A DNA stretch of 64,000 bases from Gemmatimonadota bacterium (GCA_009841115.1 VXML01000095.1:2002-66001); one strand, 5' to 3'. Shown: positions 44,644-54,002, counted from the stretch's first letter. Notes: generated by a model from the sequence alone, not told the origin. A program made the numbers and translations.

Positions 44644-45675
44644 ATGAACCAGAAATCGAACTTGCCTATTCTCTTGACGGGCGCGACCGGCTACATCGGC
44701 GGGCGGCTGTTGCACGTATTGGAAAATGCCGGCCATCGAGTGCGCTGTGTAACTCGGCGTCCCGAGGCACTCCAATCTTGCGTCGCGCCAGCAACTGAAG
44801 TAGTCAGCGGCAACGTCCTCGACCGCGAAAGCCTAAAAGGGACGATGGACGGCGTCGAGATTGCCTACTACATGGTCCACTCCATGGGTTCAAAGGGCGA
44901 TTTCGAGGAACAGGACCGCCAAGCCGCGCACAACTTTGGCCAAGAGGCGCGGCGAGCAGGCGTCGAGCGGATTATCTATCTCGGCGGTCTTGGCGAGACG
45001 AGTGGGGAACTGTCCCCGCATCTTAGAAGCCGGCAGGAGGTCGCCGAGATCTTGCGCGCATCGGGGGTGCAGGTCGTCGAGTTTCGCGCCTCTATTGTCA
45101 TTGGGTCTGGCAGTCTGTCATTTGAGATGATTCGCTCGCTGGTGGAGCGGCTTCCCGTGATGGTCACTCCGCGTTGGGTGAACGTCACTGCACAGCCGAT
45201 AGCGATTGATGATTTGCTGCAATATCTCTCGGCTGCACTCGACCTAAAAACCGATGACCATGCGATCTTTGAAATCGGCGGTCCTGATTCGGTTTCTTAT
45301 GGCGACCTGATGCGGGAGTACGCGCGTCAGCGTCGGCTTAGGCGGCTAATGATTCCCGTGCCGTTGTTGACGCCGCGCCTTTCTAGCCTTTGGCTCGGTC
45401 TGGTGACGCCCTTGTACGCCCGAATTGGGCGGAAGCTGATCGACAGTATTCGCCACCCAACGGTCGTCCGCGACAACGCCGCTCGACAAACTTTTCCGCA
45501 TATTCGGCCCCAAGGGGTGGGCGAGGCCATCGCGAGTGCGCTTGGCAACGAGGGCCGCGAATGCGCTGCAACGCACTGGGCCGATGCGTGTCAACGGGGG
45601 CCTGCGAAGGAACGGGGCGCGGGAAGTCGTGCTAGCCGGCCAAGATCAAGCGACGGTGAGGAGGATTCTTTATGA
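44644..45675 (+). CDS. NAD(P)-binding SDR protein, apparently truncated before its DUF2867 domain
   Basis: A 343-residue atypical SDR: LLTGATGYIGGRLL (nucleotide loop), YYMVHSMG, IIYLGGLGE and FRASIVIGSGS. Relatives I recall run to about 480-500 residues with a C-terminal DUF2867 domain. Here homologous-looking sequence ends at NEGRECAATHWADA, and the last 35 residues are low-complexity charged. Reading one frame over after a run of five G (near 45600) gives NGGLRRNGAREVVLAG, suggesting a frameshift followed by loss of the domain. The stop overlaps the macrodomain gene by 4 bases (ATGA). Confidence 0.75.
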   Translation: MNQKSNLPILLTGATGYIGGRLLHVLENAGHRVRCVTRRPEALQSCVAPATEVVSGNVLDRESLKGTMDGVEIAYYMVHSMGSKGDFEEQDRQAAHNFGQEARRAGVERIIYLGGLGETSGELSPHLRSRQEVAEILRASGVQVVEFRASIVIGSGSLSFEMIRSLVERLPVMVTPRWVNVTAQPIAIDDLLQYLSAALDLKTDDHAIFEIGGPDSVSYGDLMREYARQRRLRRLMIPVPLLTPRLSSLWLGLVTPLYARIGRKLIDSIRHPTVVRDNAARQTFPHIRPQGVGEAIASALGNEGRECAATHWADACQRGPAKERGAGSRASRPRSSDGEEDSL

Positions 45676-46217
45676 CGACGAAAATCAACCAAACGATCCT
45701 CGCGCTAGTGCGTGGAGATATTACAAGGGAACGAGTCGATGCGATTGCCAACGCTGCCAACGAGCGGCTCATGGGTGGTGGTGGCGTCGATGGTGCCATT
45801 CACCGCGCTGGGGGACCAGCCATCATGGCGGAATGCAGCGCAATCCGCGCCAAGCAGGGCGGTTGTCCCACGGGTCAAGCCGTCATCACGACGGGGGGCA
45901 ATCTTCCTGCCAAGTACGTCATCCACACTGTAGGGCCGATCTGGCGGGGTGGAGACGCTGGTGAAGCCGGACTCCTCGCTAGCTGCTATCGGGAAAGTTT
46001 GCGACTCGCAGTGGAGCAGGGCATCAAGACGATTGCATTTCCATCCATTAGCACCGGCGTGTACGGTTATCCAGTCGCGCAAGCCGCGGTTGTCGCGCTC
46101 AATGTGGTAAAGCAGTTCCTCGAAGCGCACGACGGTCTTGATGAGGTGCGTTTCGTCCTCTTCGACAATGTAACGTACGGGGCTTACGAGAATGCTCTTG
46201 CAGATATGGAAGTGTAA
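45672..46217 (+). CDS. Macrodomain protein (O-acetyl-ADP-ribose deacetylase type)
   Basis: A 181-residue macrodomain with IANAANERLMGGGGVDGAIH, the ADP-ribose loop with the catalytic Asn/Asp, and SISTGVYGYP. Such proteins (YmdB, MacroD) remove acetyl or ADP-ribosyl groups. The start overlaps the SDR stop by 4 bases. It converges on the acyltransferase gene 3 bases away. Confidence 0.92.
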   Translation: MTTKINQTILALVRGDITRERVDAIANAANERLMGGGGVDGAIHRAGGPAIMAECSAIRAKQGGCPTGQAVITTGGNLPAKYVIHTVGPIWRGGDAGEAGLLASCYRESLRLAVEQGIKTIAFPSISTGVYGYPVAQAAVVALNVVKQFLEAHDGLDEVRFVLFDNVTYGAYENALADMEV

Positions 46218-46219
46218 CG

Positions 46220-47872
46220 CTAGCTCGTCGGGCGGACGCGAGGACCGTTCAGCAATCGGCCTAACCAAGTGTAGCGGACGAGGAATTGGTAGATCAGTAG
46301 CAGAAGGCCGGTGACTGCGAGCAAGACTAGGAAGTACTTTACCCCTGAAGAAAGAGGCCAATCGCGCACGGCTAATTGAGCGCCAATGATTAGCGGTACG
46401 TGCGCTACGTATAGCCAGTACGACGAATCCGACACGTAGCGAATGGTTTTGTTTTCGCGGGTGCAGAGTTTGCGGAACAAGCCGATGAATCCAAAGGTCA
46501 TCATCCAAGCGTAGATCACCTGCAACGCCACCGCTGCGGGCCGGGCCATAGCCGGATCGAATATCTCCTGGCGAAATCCGAACGCACCCGTTGAAAATTC
46601 GAGCCCGAACGGGAAGACGATGAATAGCCCCACGGGAAGCGCCAGCCACCACCATTTTCCGACTCGGCCGTCTGGGTCGTCGCAGTCGAAATACAGAGCG
46701 CCAAAAAAGAAAAAGAGGGCGTAGTAAAATAATATGTGCGGCATGGGCAAAAGGCCCAAGGAGGTGTCTGGGCCAAAACTGGGCACGACCAGTCCCATGA
46801 GCGATTGCGGGATCATGGTCAGAGGGATCAAATAGAGAAAGCGAACGGGTGGAAGAACCAGCCACTTGGGCGGTCCCTGCCATTGTAGCCAATCAGCGAG
46901 GCGGGCGTAGAGTGCGAAGACGAGGACCAACCAGCAGAGGAACCACAAAAACCAGAGGTGGTGAAAAAGCGGCACGGCAAAAATCGGCGACGCCATCGCT
47001 TTGAGGAACTCGGCCGATTTTTCTTCTGTCTCGTCGGTTTTTTCCCGACCTTCGTCAGTAGGAGATTGTTCAAAGAGTCCGGCGATTTGAACGCGGCCGT
47101 CCTCGACTTGTCGCTCATCGAGTTCAATCTGCAACAAGCCCGCCAAATACCGCGTCAGTTCCCAGTCCACCTCCAAAGCCGTCCGAGGCGTATCGCCGTT
47201 GTTGTTTTTCGTCTCGGGATCTGCTCCGCGCTGAAGCAGCAGTTTGGCGACTTCTACTCGTCCTAGGAAGGCAGCCGCGTGCAAGGGCGTCCCCCCATCC
47301 TTGGTGCGGCCATTGACCGCAGCCCCGTTTTGCAGCAGCCAATCGACGGCTTCAAGCTGGCCGACCAGCGCAGCCCATACTAGGGGAGTTTGCCCGAATG
47401 CCGGATCGGTCCTATCGATATCGGCTCCGTCTTGCAGGTGCCGTTCAATAGCGGCGAGGTCCCCGTTCTTGGCCGCGCTCCAGATATTGTCTTTTTCGGC
47501 CTTGACCGCGTTGGTTTCTAATCCAGATGCAGTGGCCCAGCCGCTGATCCAGTTTACCGCGGGAACGATTGTTACTAGTCCGAGTAGGAATGGCAGCAAC
47601 ACGCGACGAAAGCGGTGGGAGAGCACTGGTTTTAAACCGCGCCCGCGCCAAAGCATGGCTGTGAAAAAGCCGCTCAGCACAAAGAACACCGGCATGCGGA
47701 AGCCGTGGATTGCGGCAAATAACAGCCAGAAGAAACCGCTTTGCCGTTCATCCTGGACTGCCCAGGGAAACGGAGTGAAGGACAAGCCCGCGTGCAATAC
47801 GATGCCGAGTAGCATCGCCGTGGCGCGCAGGGCGTCGAGGTCGTAGCGGCGCGGGTAAGAGCCTCTGTTCAT
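46220..47872 (-). CDS. Acyltransferase-3/OpgC-like membrane protein with an inserted ankyrin block
   Basis: A 550-residue integral membrane protein. It opens RRYDLDALRATAMLLGIVLHAG, with the acyltransferase-3 His, followed by about ten membrane segments; FRMPVFFVLSGF is typical of the family. Between the third and fourth segments, residues about 125-245 form three ankyrin repeats (for example GGTPLHAAAFLGRVEVAKLL) plus an acidic linker. Family members acylate or succinylate envelope glycans; the ankyrin block would give a protein-binding surface. An extra domain in this position is unusual. Confidence 0.82.
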   Translation of the reverse strand: MNRGSYPRRYDLDALRATAMLLGIVLHAGLSFTPFPWAVQDERQSGFFWLLFAAIHGFRMPVFFVLSGFFTAMLWRGRGLKPVLSHRFRRVLLPFLLGLVTIVPAVNWISGWATASGLETNAVKAEKDNIWSAAKNGDLAAIERHLQDGADIDRTDPAFGQTPLVWAALVGQLEAVDWLLQNGAAVNGRTKDGGTPLHAAAFLGRVEVAKLLLQRGADPETKNNNGDTPRTALEVDWELTRYLAGLLQIELDERQVEDGRVQIAGLFEQSPTDEGREKTDETEEKSAEFLKAMASPIFAVPLFHHLWFLWFLCWLVLVFALYARLADWLQWQGPPKWLVLPPVRFLYLIPLTMIPQSLMGLVVPSFGPDTSLGLLPMPHILFYYALFFFFGALYFDCDDPDGRVGKWWWLALPVGLFIVFPFGLEFSTGAFGFRQEIFDPAMARPAAVALQVIYAWMMTFGFIGLFRKLCTRENKTIRYVSDSSYWLYVAHVPLIIGAQLAVRDWPLSSGVKYFLVLLAVTGLLLLIYQFLVRYTWLGRLLNGPRVRPTS

Positions 47873-47880
47873 GGCTTGGA

Positions 47881-49131
47881 CTATTCGATTCTTCTAAACG
47901 TCCCTCCATCCTGCACAGCTTCGTAAATCTGGGCGAACTCGCGGCTGCCGTCGTCTTCGACGGGGAGGCATTCGGAGCCGCTTTCGCAGACGGGCATGGC
48001 GTCGCGGGGGTACTCGTTGTGGAGGTCCTGCTTGGAGCAGCCGTAGTAGGTGACTTCGCCGTTGGCGCGGGCGTAGCGATAGACGTGGCGGGGTGGATCG
48101 ACCCAACTGTAATCCACGCGATATTGCTCTATGGCTTGGAGGTTAATCTCGATGCCGAGGCCGGGTTGTTCTGGAACTCGGTAGTAGCCACCGCGCAGTT
48201 GGATGGGATCGGCTAAAAGCTGGCTCTCCCAGATGTTCATGCAGGTGATGGCCGGCCACTTGCTCTGGGGACAGACCGCGCCTAAGTGAGCAGCCCACGT
48301 GGTGGTGATGCCCGTGCCGACGAGTTGGAGCCAGAAGGGTTTGTTGGCCACATCGGCGACTGCGGATTGCTGTGCGATGCCGTGGGCACCAGCGCAGACG
48401 ACAAAACCATCGGCGACGTCTTCTTGCAGGGTGGTGAGAATCGGCGGCGAGCCGTAGTGCATGGCCAGCGGGCGGCGGATGTGATTGCGGATTTGGGCGT
48501 TGCCGGCCACATCGGATTGGGGGATCGGCGTCTCGATCATGGCTACCTGCGGGTATTGCTCCAAGGTTGATAAGAATTCGACGGCGCTGGCGGCGTTGGC
48601 GAGTGTGCCGTTGAAGTCCAAGTCGAGCTTGAACTGCGGGGGGACGGCCTCGACGATGGCTTGGATGCAGGTGTGCAGGTCGTACCAAGTCCGCGCCTTG
48701 AGCTTGGCGGTGGTATAGCCCTGTGTGACGGCGTCGGCGCACTGGCGCGCCCAGTCGGCGGCCGGCATGTCCATTGCCCACCACGACAGCGGGCACCACG
48801 TGCGGACCTTGGTGCCCAGAAGGCGATAAGCGGGGGCACCTAAGACCTTGCTCGCTGCGTCGAAAAGCGCCTGCTGGACCCCGGCCCCCAGCGCATCCTG
48901 CCACAGCAAATCGCCGACGGCGTGGCCGACGATGCGGTCTTCGATGTCTTCGGGGACTTTGGCCCACGTGTAGTTGGGGATGGTCTCGCCCCAGCCTATG
49001 GTGCCGTCGGCGAGGGTGATTTTGCAGAGTTGGACAATGCGCCAGTGCGGCAGCCAGTACTGCATGTGCTGATTGGTGTGGTCGGTAAACGGAACGTCTA
49101 AGTGGATGAGTTCGACGGATTGGACCTGCAT
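47881..49131 (-). CDS. Enolase-superfamily enzyme, second copy of the unusual-metal-site type
   Basis: A 416-residue paralogue of the protein at 22707-23948. Shared marks: GETIPNYTWAK in the cap, TAKLKARTWYD (KLK), FKLDLDFNG (Asp), MIETPIPQSDV (Glu), then LAMHYGSPP with His in place of the third acidic ligand, and WLQLVGTGITTTWAAHLGAV. AAGGAG lies 6 bases before the ATG at 49131. It is divergent from the DUF455-ATP-grasp gene and follows no dehydratase operon. The substrate is unknown. Confidence 0.8.
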   Translation of the reverse strand: MQVQSVELIHLDVPFTDHTNQHMQYWLPHWRIVQLCKITLADGTIGWGETIPNYTWAKVPEDIEDRIVGHAVGDLLWQDALGAGVQQALFDAASKVLGAPAYRLLGTKVRTWCPLSWWAMDMPAADWARQCADAVTQGYTTAKLKARTWYDLHTCIQAIVEAVPPQFKLDLDFNGTLANAASAVEFLSTLEQYPQVAMIETPIPQSDVAGNAQIRNHIRRPLAMHYGSPPILTTLQEDVADGFVVCAGAHGIAQQSAVADVANKPFWLQLVGTGITTTWAAHLGAVCPQSKWPAITCMNIWESQLLADPIQLRGGYYRVPEQPGLGIEINLQAIEQYRVDYSWVDPPRHVYRYARANGEVTYYGCSKQDLHNEYPRDAMPVCESGSECLPVEDDGSREFAQIYEAVQDGGTFRRIE

Positions 49132-49200
49132 TGGAGACTCCTTTTGGAAGGGGTGGGAGGGGCTAGATACGGAGGGCCGAGCCGAGTGTCAAGGTGGGGA

Positions 49201-51342
49201 ATGCGTTATATTGACGGCATGGAAATTCGCCAATTCGCCGAGCAGGTGCTATTCGGCACGCGCTGGGAAGACAAGCTGGTCGTCCTCGACCGCTACGAGG
49301 ACCGTGCGCCCGGTGCGGGGATTGCGACTCCGAGTGCGCCGGGCCGTCCATCTGGCTTGGGGCTGGACGAGTGGCACCACCGGGAAAAGCTCCGCTTCCG
49401 CGACGTGCGCCACTTTCACAGCGAAAAAGAGCGCGGGTTGGTCTTGCACTTTTTTGCCAACCACGAACTGCTCGCCTTGGAGTTGATGGCATTGGCGCTG
49501 CTCAAATTTCCACAGGCCCCGGAGAAGTTTCGCCGTGGCTTGGTGCAGACGCTCAAAGATGAGCAGGAGCACGTGCGGCTCTACCAGCGGCGGATGCAGG
49601 AGATTGGGGTGCAATTTGGCGAGATCCCGGTCGGCGATTTTTTCTGGAAGGCCATCGGGCCGATGGAGACCCCGATGGATTTCGTAACGGGCTTGAGTCT
49701 GACTCTCGAACAAGCCAATCTCGACTACGCGCGGCACTACGCCGAGGTCTATCGGCAATTGGCCGATCTGGAGACTGCGGCGATTCTGGAGCGGATCTAT
49801 CGCGACGAAATCGGCCACGTCAAACACGGGCTGACGTGGTTTAGGCGCTGGCAGGAGGCCGAGCTGAGCGAGTGGGACGCCTATCGCCAGGCGCTGCGCT
49901 TTCCGCTTGGGCCGGCGCGGGCCAAGGGCATTGGCTTTAATCGCGCGGGTCGGCTTCAGGCGGGGCTTTCTGCGGACTATATCGATGAGCTGGAGTTGTT
50001 CTCGCAGTCGCGGGGACGCTGTCCGGCTGTGTACTGGTTCAATGCCAATTGCGAGGAACAGGTGGCTTTGGGGCGGCCGGGTCTTACGCCATCGCAGCGG
50101 GTGGCTGAGTTGGAGGATGACTTCCAAGCGCTGCCTATGCTGCTGTGCGTTCGCGACGATGTGGTGCTGCTGCGAGAGAAGCCTTCGCCGACCTTTTTGC
50201 GGCGGATGCAGGGGTTGGGCTTTGCGATACCGGAGTTTGTCGAGTGTAGTGCAGATGGATTAGTGGCACTTGCCGAGCGCAAGGTCAATGCGCTCAGGCC
50301 CTGGGGTTGGAGTCCAGACAGCGCTGAGTTGTTTGCGCCGTTGGTTGAGGGCTTGCCTCGCGGTGGGGAAGGGCCTTGCTGGAACGAGGCGGTTAGGTCG
50401 CTCTACGCCAAGTCGTGGGGCGCGGCGTGGTTGGGGGAGTTTCTCGCGGCGCAGGAGGCTGACTATTTCTGCGGGACGGATGTGGTTGGCACGGCTTGCG
50501 AGACGACAGAACAAGTCCTAACGGAGATAGGGCGCTTGGGAGAGGAGGGTTTTGACGCAGTGGTCATTAAGGCCATCTACGGCTCTTCGGGGCGCGGCCA
50601 AATTCATTGCCGTGGGGGACAACTACGCGCGGAGCAGCGCGGTCGCTTGGAAAACATTTTGCGGCAGCAAGGCCAAGTCGTAGTAGAGCCGTGGCTCGAC
50701 AAGGTGGTGGATCTGTCGCTGCATTTTGACGTGGGAACCGAGGGTGCGGTGACGGTGGCGGGTTGGACGCGATTTTTCACCGATGGGCGCGGCCAATATC
50801 GCGGCTCGTTTGTCGGCTCGCTTACCGCTGGCCTCGACGAGGAAGTGAAGCGATTTCTCTACGGCGATGGACGCGATGCCCGCCGCTTGCCGAAGTTGGG
50901 CGAACAACTCGCTGAATGGCTCGCCGAGCCGTTGTGCGCTGCTGGTTATCAGGGGCCGGTCGGCGTGGATGCTATGGTGTGCCGCGACCGCGACCGACTG
51001 CGTCTAAAGCCGATTGTGGAGGTCAATCCGCGCACGACGATGGGGCGGGTGGCGCTCAAGTTGCAACAGGCGGTTAATTCGGCGCGCACAGCCCTGTGGC
51101 TGGTGATTAGTCGGCGCGAGGTGACGGCGGCTGGGTTTGCCGACTTGGCTGAATGTGCCGCTGCGCTAGAGGCTGCGCATCCGGCCCGTATGATGCCTGA
51201 CGGCAAGCAGTTGAGCGGTGGGGTGCTTTTTACGACCGATCCGGCGCAGGCCCGTTCTTTCGCTACCGTGCTGCTGGTCGGCGAATCGCTGGCTGAGTGT
51301 GAGGGGTATCTGCGAGAAGTGGGGCTGGAGTTGGCGCGTTAG
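49201..51342 (+). CDS. DUF455 ferritin-like domain fused to an ATP-grasp domain
   Basis: About 713 residues. The N-terminal 260 form a DUF455/MiaE-like four-helix diiron domain, with Glu in FFANHELLALELM and ExxH pairs in KDEQEHVRLY and RDEIGHVKHG. The C-terminal 400 residues resemble an ATP-grasp ligase (DAVVIKAIYGSSGRGQ, VVEPWLDKVVDLS, VGVDAMV, KPIVEVNPRTTMGR with metal Glu/Asn). A redox or hydroxylase unit joined to a carboxylate-amine ligase suggests modification of a small metabolite or peptide. ATG 49201 has AGG/TGGGGA just upstream; ATG 49219 is the alternative. Confidence 0.75.
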   Translation: MRYIDGMEIRQFAEQVLFGTRWEDKLVVLDRYEDRAPGAGIATPSAPGRPSGLGLDEWHHREKLRFRDVRHFHSEKERGLVLHFFANHELLALELMALALLKFPQAPEKFRRGLVQTLKDEQEHVRLYQRRMQEIGVQFGEIPVGDFFWKAIGPMETPMDFVTGLSLTLEQANLDYARHYAEVYRQLADLETAAILERIYRDEIGHVKHGLTWFRRWQEAELSEWDAYRQALRFPLGPARAKGIGFNRAGRLQAGLSADYIDELELFSQSRGRCPAVYWFNANCEEQVALGRPGLTPSQRVAELEDDFQALPMLLCVRDDVVLLREKPSPTFLRRMQGLGFAIPEFVECSADGLVALAERKVNALRPWGWSPDSAELFAPLVEGLPRGGEGPCWNEAVRSLYAKSWGAAWLGEFLAAQEADYFCGTDVVGTACETTEQVLTEIGRLGEEGFDAVVIKAIYGSSGRGQIHCRGGQLRAEQRGRLENILRQQGQVVVEPWLDKVVDLSLHFDVGTEGAVTVAGWTRFFTDGRGQYRGSFVGSLTAGLDEEVKRFLYGDGRDARRLPKLGEQLAEWLAEPLCAAGYQGPVGVDAMVCRDRDRLRLKPIVEVNPRTTMGRVALKLQQAVNSARTALWLVISRREVTAAGFADLAECAAALEAAHPARMMPDGKQLSGGVLFTTDPAQARSFATVLLVGESLAECEGYLREVGLELAR

Positions 51343-51749
51343 CGACTCGCCAACAGTTCCTCTATCTCAGGAGGAAAACCGCGCTGCCCGTCGCGGTTGA
51401 GGCTGGTGCCGATGAGGCGGCCGTGTAGTACGTGTGCGCCGTCGGCTTCTCTGAAGATATCTTGGACAAAGCAAAAGCGCAGGCGGCTCTCCCGTTCTAC
51501 GCGCAGTTCGACCGTGAAGCGGTCGCCGCTGCGGAGGGGGGCCTTGTAGTCGATTTCTGCGCGGGTGAGGACCAAGTCGTGGCCCTGTTCGTGGAAGCGG
51601 GCAAAGCTGAGGCCGAGGCTTTGCAAATACTGGTGGCGGGCGTGTTCGAGGTAGTGTTGGTAGATCGCGTTGTTGACAATGCCCTGGAGGTCGCATTCGT
51701 AGTCGCGGACGTCTAGGGTGAGCGCGAAGTCGGGAGGCTGTGTTGGCAT
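51339..51749 (-). CDS. Acyl-CoA thioesterase, YbgC/FadM (4HBT) type
   Basis: A 136-residue hot-dog-fold thioesterase. The active-site segment YECDLQGIVNNAIYQHYLEHAR matches the D-x-x-G-x-V-N-N pattern with the catalytic Asp. A core strand ELRVERESRLRFCFVQDIF follows. It hydrolyses short or medium acyl-CoA thioesters. The ATG at 51749 is preferred to an upstream ATG at 51770. It overlaps the convergent ATP-grasp gene by 4 bases. Confidence 0.88.
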   Translation of the reverse strand: MPTQPPDFALTLDVRDYECDLQGIVNNAIYQHYLEHARHQYLQSLGLSFARFHEQGHDLVLTRAEIDYKAPLRSGDRFTVELRVERESRLRFCFVQDIFREADGAHVLHGRLIGTSLNRDGQRGFPPEIEELLASR

Positions 51750-51835
51750 GTTGTGTCGTCCTATGGGCAAGAGGGGGCTGCTTGTTGGATTGGGGGGACT
51801 TGGCTATTTTGTGCCCCGCAAAAGGAGGGCAAGCG

Positions 51836-52798
51836 ATGTTCAAAATATCCGTTTGGCACGGCGATTTGTCGGAATCGTACCTGCGCTACGTCACCCAACT
51901 CGGAGTCGATTGCTTGGACTTTGGCTCGGGCGATTACTTCCCCGGGGTCAAAGAGCAGGGCTATCCCGACTTGGACGCCGTGATAAAAATAAGAAAAAAA
52001 ATCCGTTCTTGGGGGCTGGACTTCAACCGCGTGACCCTGCCGGACATAACCGCAAAGTTCATGTCTGGGGAGGACGGCTGCGAGAAGGAGTTGGAAAACA
52101 CGGTCGCGGCGCTGGAGGTCTTTGCCGAGGCCGGCGCGCCCATTGCGCGGCAGCGATTCCACGGCGATGTGTTCCCCTGGATGCTCCACCGCTGGAACTC
52201 GCCGCGGCGCGGTGGCTACCACTACCGGGCCGAGAGCCGCAGCTTGGCCGAGAGCGATGAGGGACCGCCTTCACTGGAACAGCTCGATGCTTGGTGGGCG
52301 CGCTTTTGCGCGGTGTACGAGCGCTTGGTGCCCATTGCCGAGGACCGCGACATCAAGCTGGCGATCCATCCCTCGGACTCGCCGCTGCCGGATACGCCGC
52401 TGGGTGGCTTGGGTTTTCACAAGGTCATCGACGCCTTTCCTAGCCGCCAAGTTGGGTACCTTTACTGCTGTGGCACCCGCGCCGAGGCCGGGGGTTTGCC
52501 GTTGGTGCTCGACGAGGTGCACAATTACGGGCGCAAGGGCCGGATCTTCATGGTGCATTTGCGCAATGTGCGCGGGAGCTTGGCCACGGCCGGGGGATTT
52601 GAAGAGACCCTGCTCGACGACGGCGACATGAACATGGCCAAAATTTTGCTGGAGTTGGACCGGGTGGGTTTCGACGGGTGCATTAATCCCGACCACATAC
52701 CGGCGTTAGAAGGAGACGAGGGGGTACTGACGCGGGGGTTGGCGTACTCGGTGGGGTACATCAAGGCGTTGTTTGCTGCGTTGGTGGCGATCAAATAG
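51836..52798 (+). CDS. uxuA: Mannonate dehydratase-family protein
   Basis: A 320-residue TIM-barrel protein of the UxuA type, which dehydrates D-mannonate to 2-keto-3-deoxygluconate in uronate breakdown. Signatures: KLAIHPSDSPLPD, YCCGTRAE, IFMVHLRNVRG, LDDGDMNM, NPDHIPALEG. It is shorter than E. coli UxuA (394), like many in this superfamily. AAAGGAGG lies 8 bases before the ATG at 51836. It fits the uronate/galacturonate enzymes at 25-30 kb, though not in the same operon. The next gene starts 10 bases after its stop. Confidence 0.85.
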   Translation: MFKISVWHGDLSESYLRYVTQLGVDCLDFGSGDYFPGVKEQGYPDLDAVIKIRKKIRSWGLDFNRVTLPDITAKFMSGEDGCEKELENTVAALEVFAEAGAPIARQRFHGDVFPWMLHRWNSPRRGGYHYRAESRSLAESDEGPPSLEQLDAWWARFCAVYERLVPIAEDRDIKLAIHPSDSPLPDTPLGGLGFHKVIDAFPSRQVGYLYCCGTRAEAGGLPLVLDEVHNYGRKGRIFMVHLRNVRGSLATAGGFEETLLDDGDMNMAKILLELDRVGFDGCINPDHIPALEGDEGVLTRGLAYSVGYIKALFAALVAIK

Positions 52799-52808
52799 TG
52801 GGATAAAG

Positions 52809-54002
52809 ATGAGCAGAAAAAAAATCGCGGCGATCATCACCGAATACCGCCCAAGGTCGCACGCAGACGTGATCGTTTCCAAGTTCCTCAAGGGCTTTCC
52901 CACGGACGAGGGTTTGTGCGCGCCGAGGGTCGAGATCGCGTCTATGTATATCGACCAGTTTCCCGAAAACGACATGGGACGGGCGATGGCCCAAGAGCAC
53001 GGGGTGCCGATTTTTAACAGCATCTCAGCGGCGCTGTGTCTGGGGGGACGGGAGCTAGCAGTGGATGGGGTGTTGTCCATTGGCGAGCACGGGGATTACG
53101 CTTGGAACGAAAAGGAGCAGCAGCTCTATCCGCGCCGCTACTTTATGGAGCAAATCTGCGGGGTGATGGCGACGTCGAAGCGGGGGGTGCCGGTGTTCAA
53201 CGACAAGCACTTGTCCTATAGCTGGACCGATGCGCTGTGGATGTACCAACGAGCGCAGGCGGTGGGAGCGGCGTTTATGGGCGGGTCTTCGCTGCCGGTG
53301 TGTTGGCGGCAGCCTTGGGTCGAGCACGAGTTGGAAACTCCGGTAGAGGAGGTGGTGGCGATTGGGTTTTCCGGGTTGGATATCTACGGGTTCCACACCC
53401 TCGAAGTGCTCCAGTGCATGGTCGAGCGGCGGCGGGGAGGTGAGACGGGAGTAGCTGCGGTGACTTGTTTGGAGGGAGAGGCTGTGTGGCGGGCCGCCGA
53501 TGAGGGATTGTGGTCACGGGAACTAGCAGAGGCTGCTTGCGCGACCATTGTCGATAAGCCCGAGGGGACGATGGAGGAACACTGCCAAAATCCGGCGCTT
53601 TTTGCGGTAGAATACGAAGATGGCTTGCGGGGGGCCGTGCTGATGCTCAACGGCTACGTCCACGACTTGGCGTACGCGGCGCGGGTCGGCGGACAGGTGC
53701 AAGCCTGCGAGTTTCACGCGCAAGGGCACGGCGGGTCGGAAGGGGCGTACGCGCATTTCAGCTATCTGTCGCTCAACGTCGAAGAGATGTTCCTGAGCGG
53801 CGAGGCCCAGTATCCGGTCGAGCGCACATTGCTGACCAGCGGCGTTCTTGAAGCGGCGCTGACTTCGCGCTACGAGGGGTACAAGCGGCTGGAGACGCCG
53901 TGGCTGGACTTAGAATACCAGTCGTACGATGCGTTTCGCTGGCGACCGACTGGACCGCGGCCGACCGGGGCCTGTCTGGATCCGTGGCCGCCGAGGGCGT
54001 GA
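52809..54002 (+). CDS. Conserved hypothetical protein (397 residues)
   Basis: I recognise the type only as a hypothetical protein seen with sugar-catabolic genes in planctomycete-like and candidate-phylum genomes. It starts KKIAAIITEYRPRSHADVIVSKFLKGFP, a strand-helix opening like a Rossmann fold but without a GxGxxG loop. Other marks are GVLSIGEHGDY, VPVFNDKHLSYSW and GFSGLDIYGFHTLEVLQCM. No signal peptide or membrane segment. It sits 10 bases after the mannonate-dehydratase-like gene and 19 before the GlnE-like gene. Confidence 0.75.
   Translation: MSRKKIAAIITEYRPRSHADVIVSKFLKGFPTDEGLCAPRVEIASMYIDQFPENDMGRAMAQEHGVPIFNSISAALCLGGRELAVDGVLSIGEHGDYAWNEKEQQLYPRRYFMEQICGVMATSKRGVPVFNDKHLSYSWTDALWMYQRAQAVGAAFMGGSSLPVCWRQPWVEHELETPVEEVVAIGFSGLDIYGFHTLEVLQCMVERRRGGETGVAAVTCLEGEAVWRAADEGLWSRELAEAACATIVDKPEGTMEEHCQNPALFAVEYEDGLRGAVLMLNGYVHDLAYAARVGGQVQACEFHAQGHGGSEGAYAHFSYLSLNVEEMFLSGEAQYPVERTLLTSGVLEAALTSRYEGYKRLETPWLDLEYQSYDAFRWRPTGPRPTGACLDPWPPRA

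Noticed and set aside
45705..46892. Minus-strand frame of 395 codons spanning macrodomain and acyltransferase ends
   Set aside because: It overlaps two well-supported genes on both strands and has no domain pattern.
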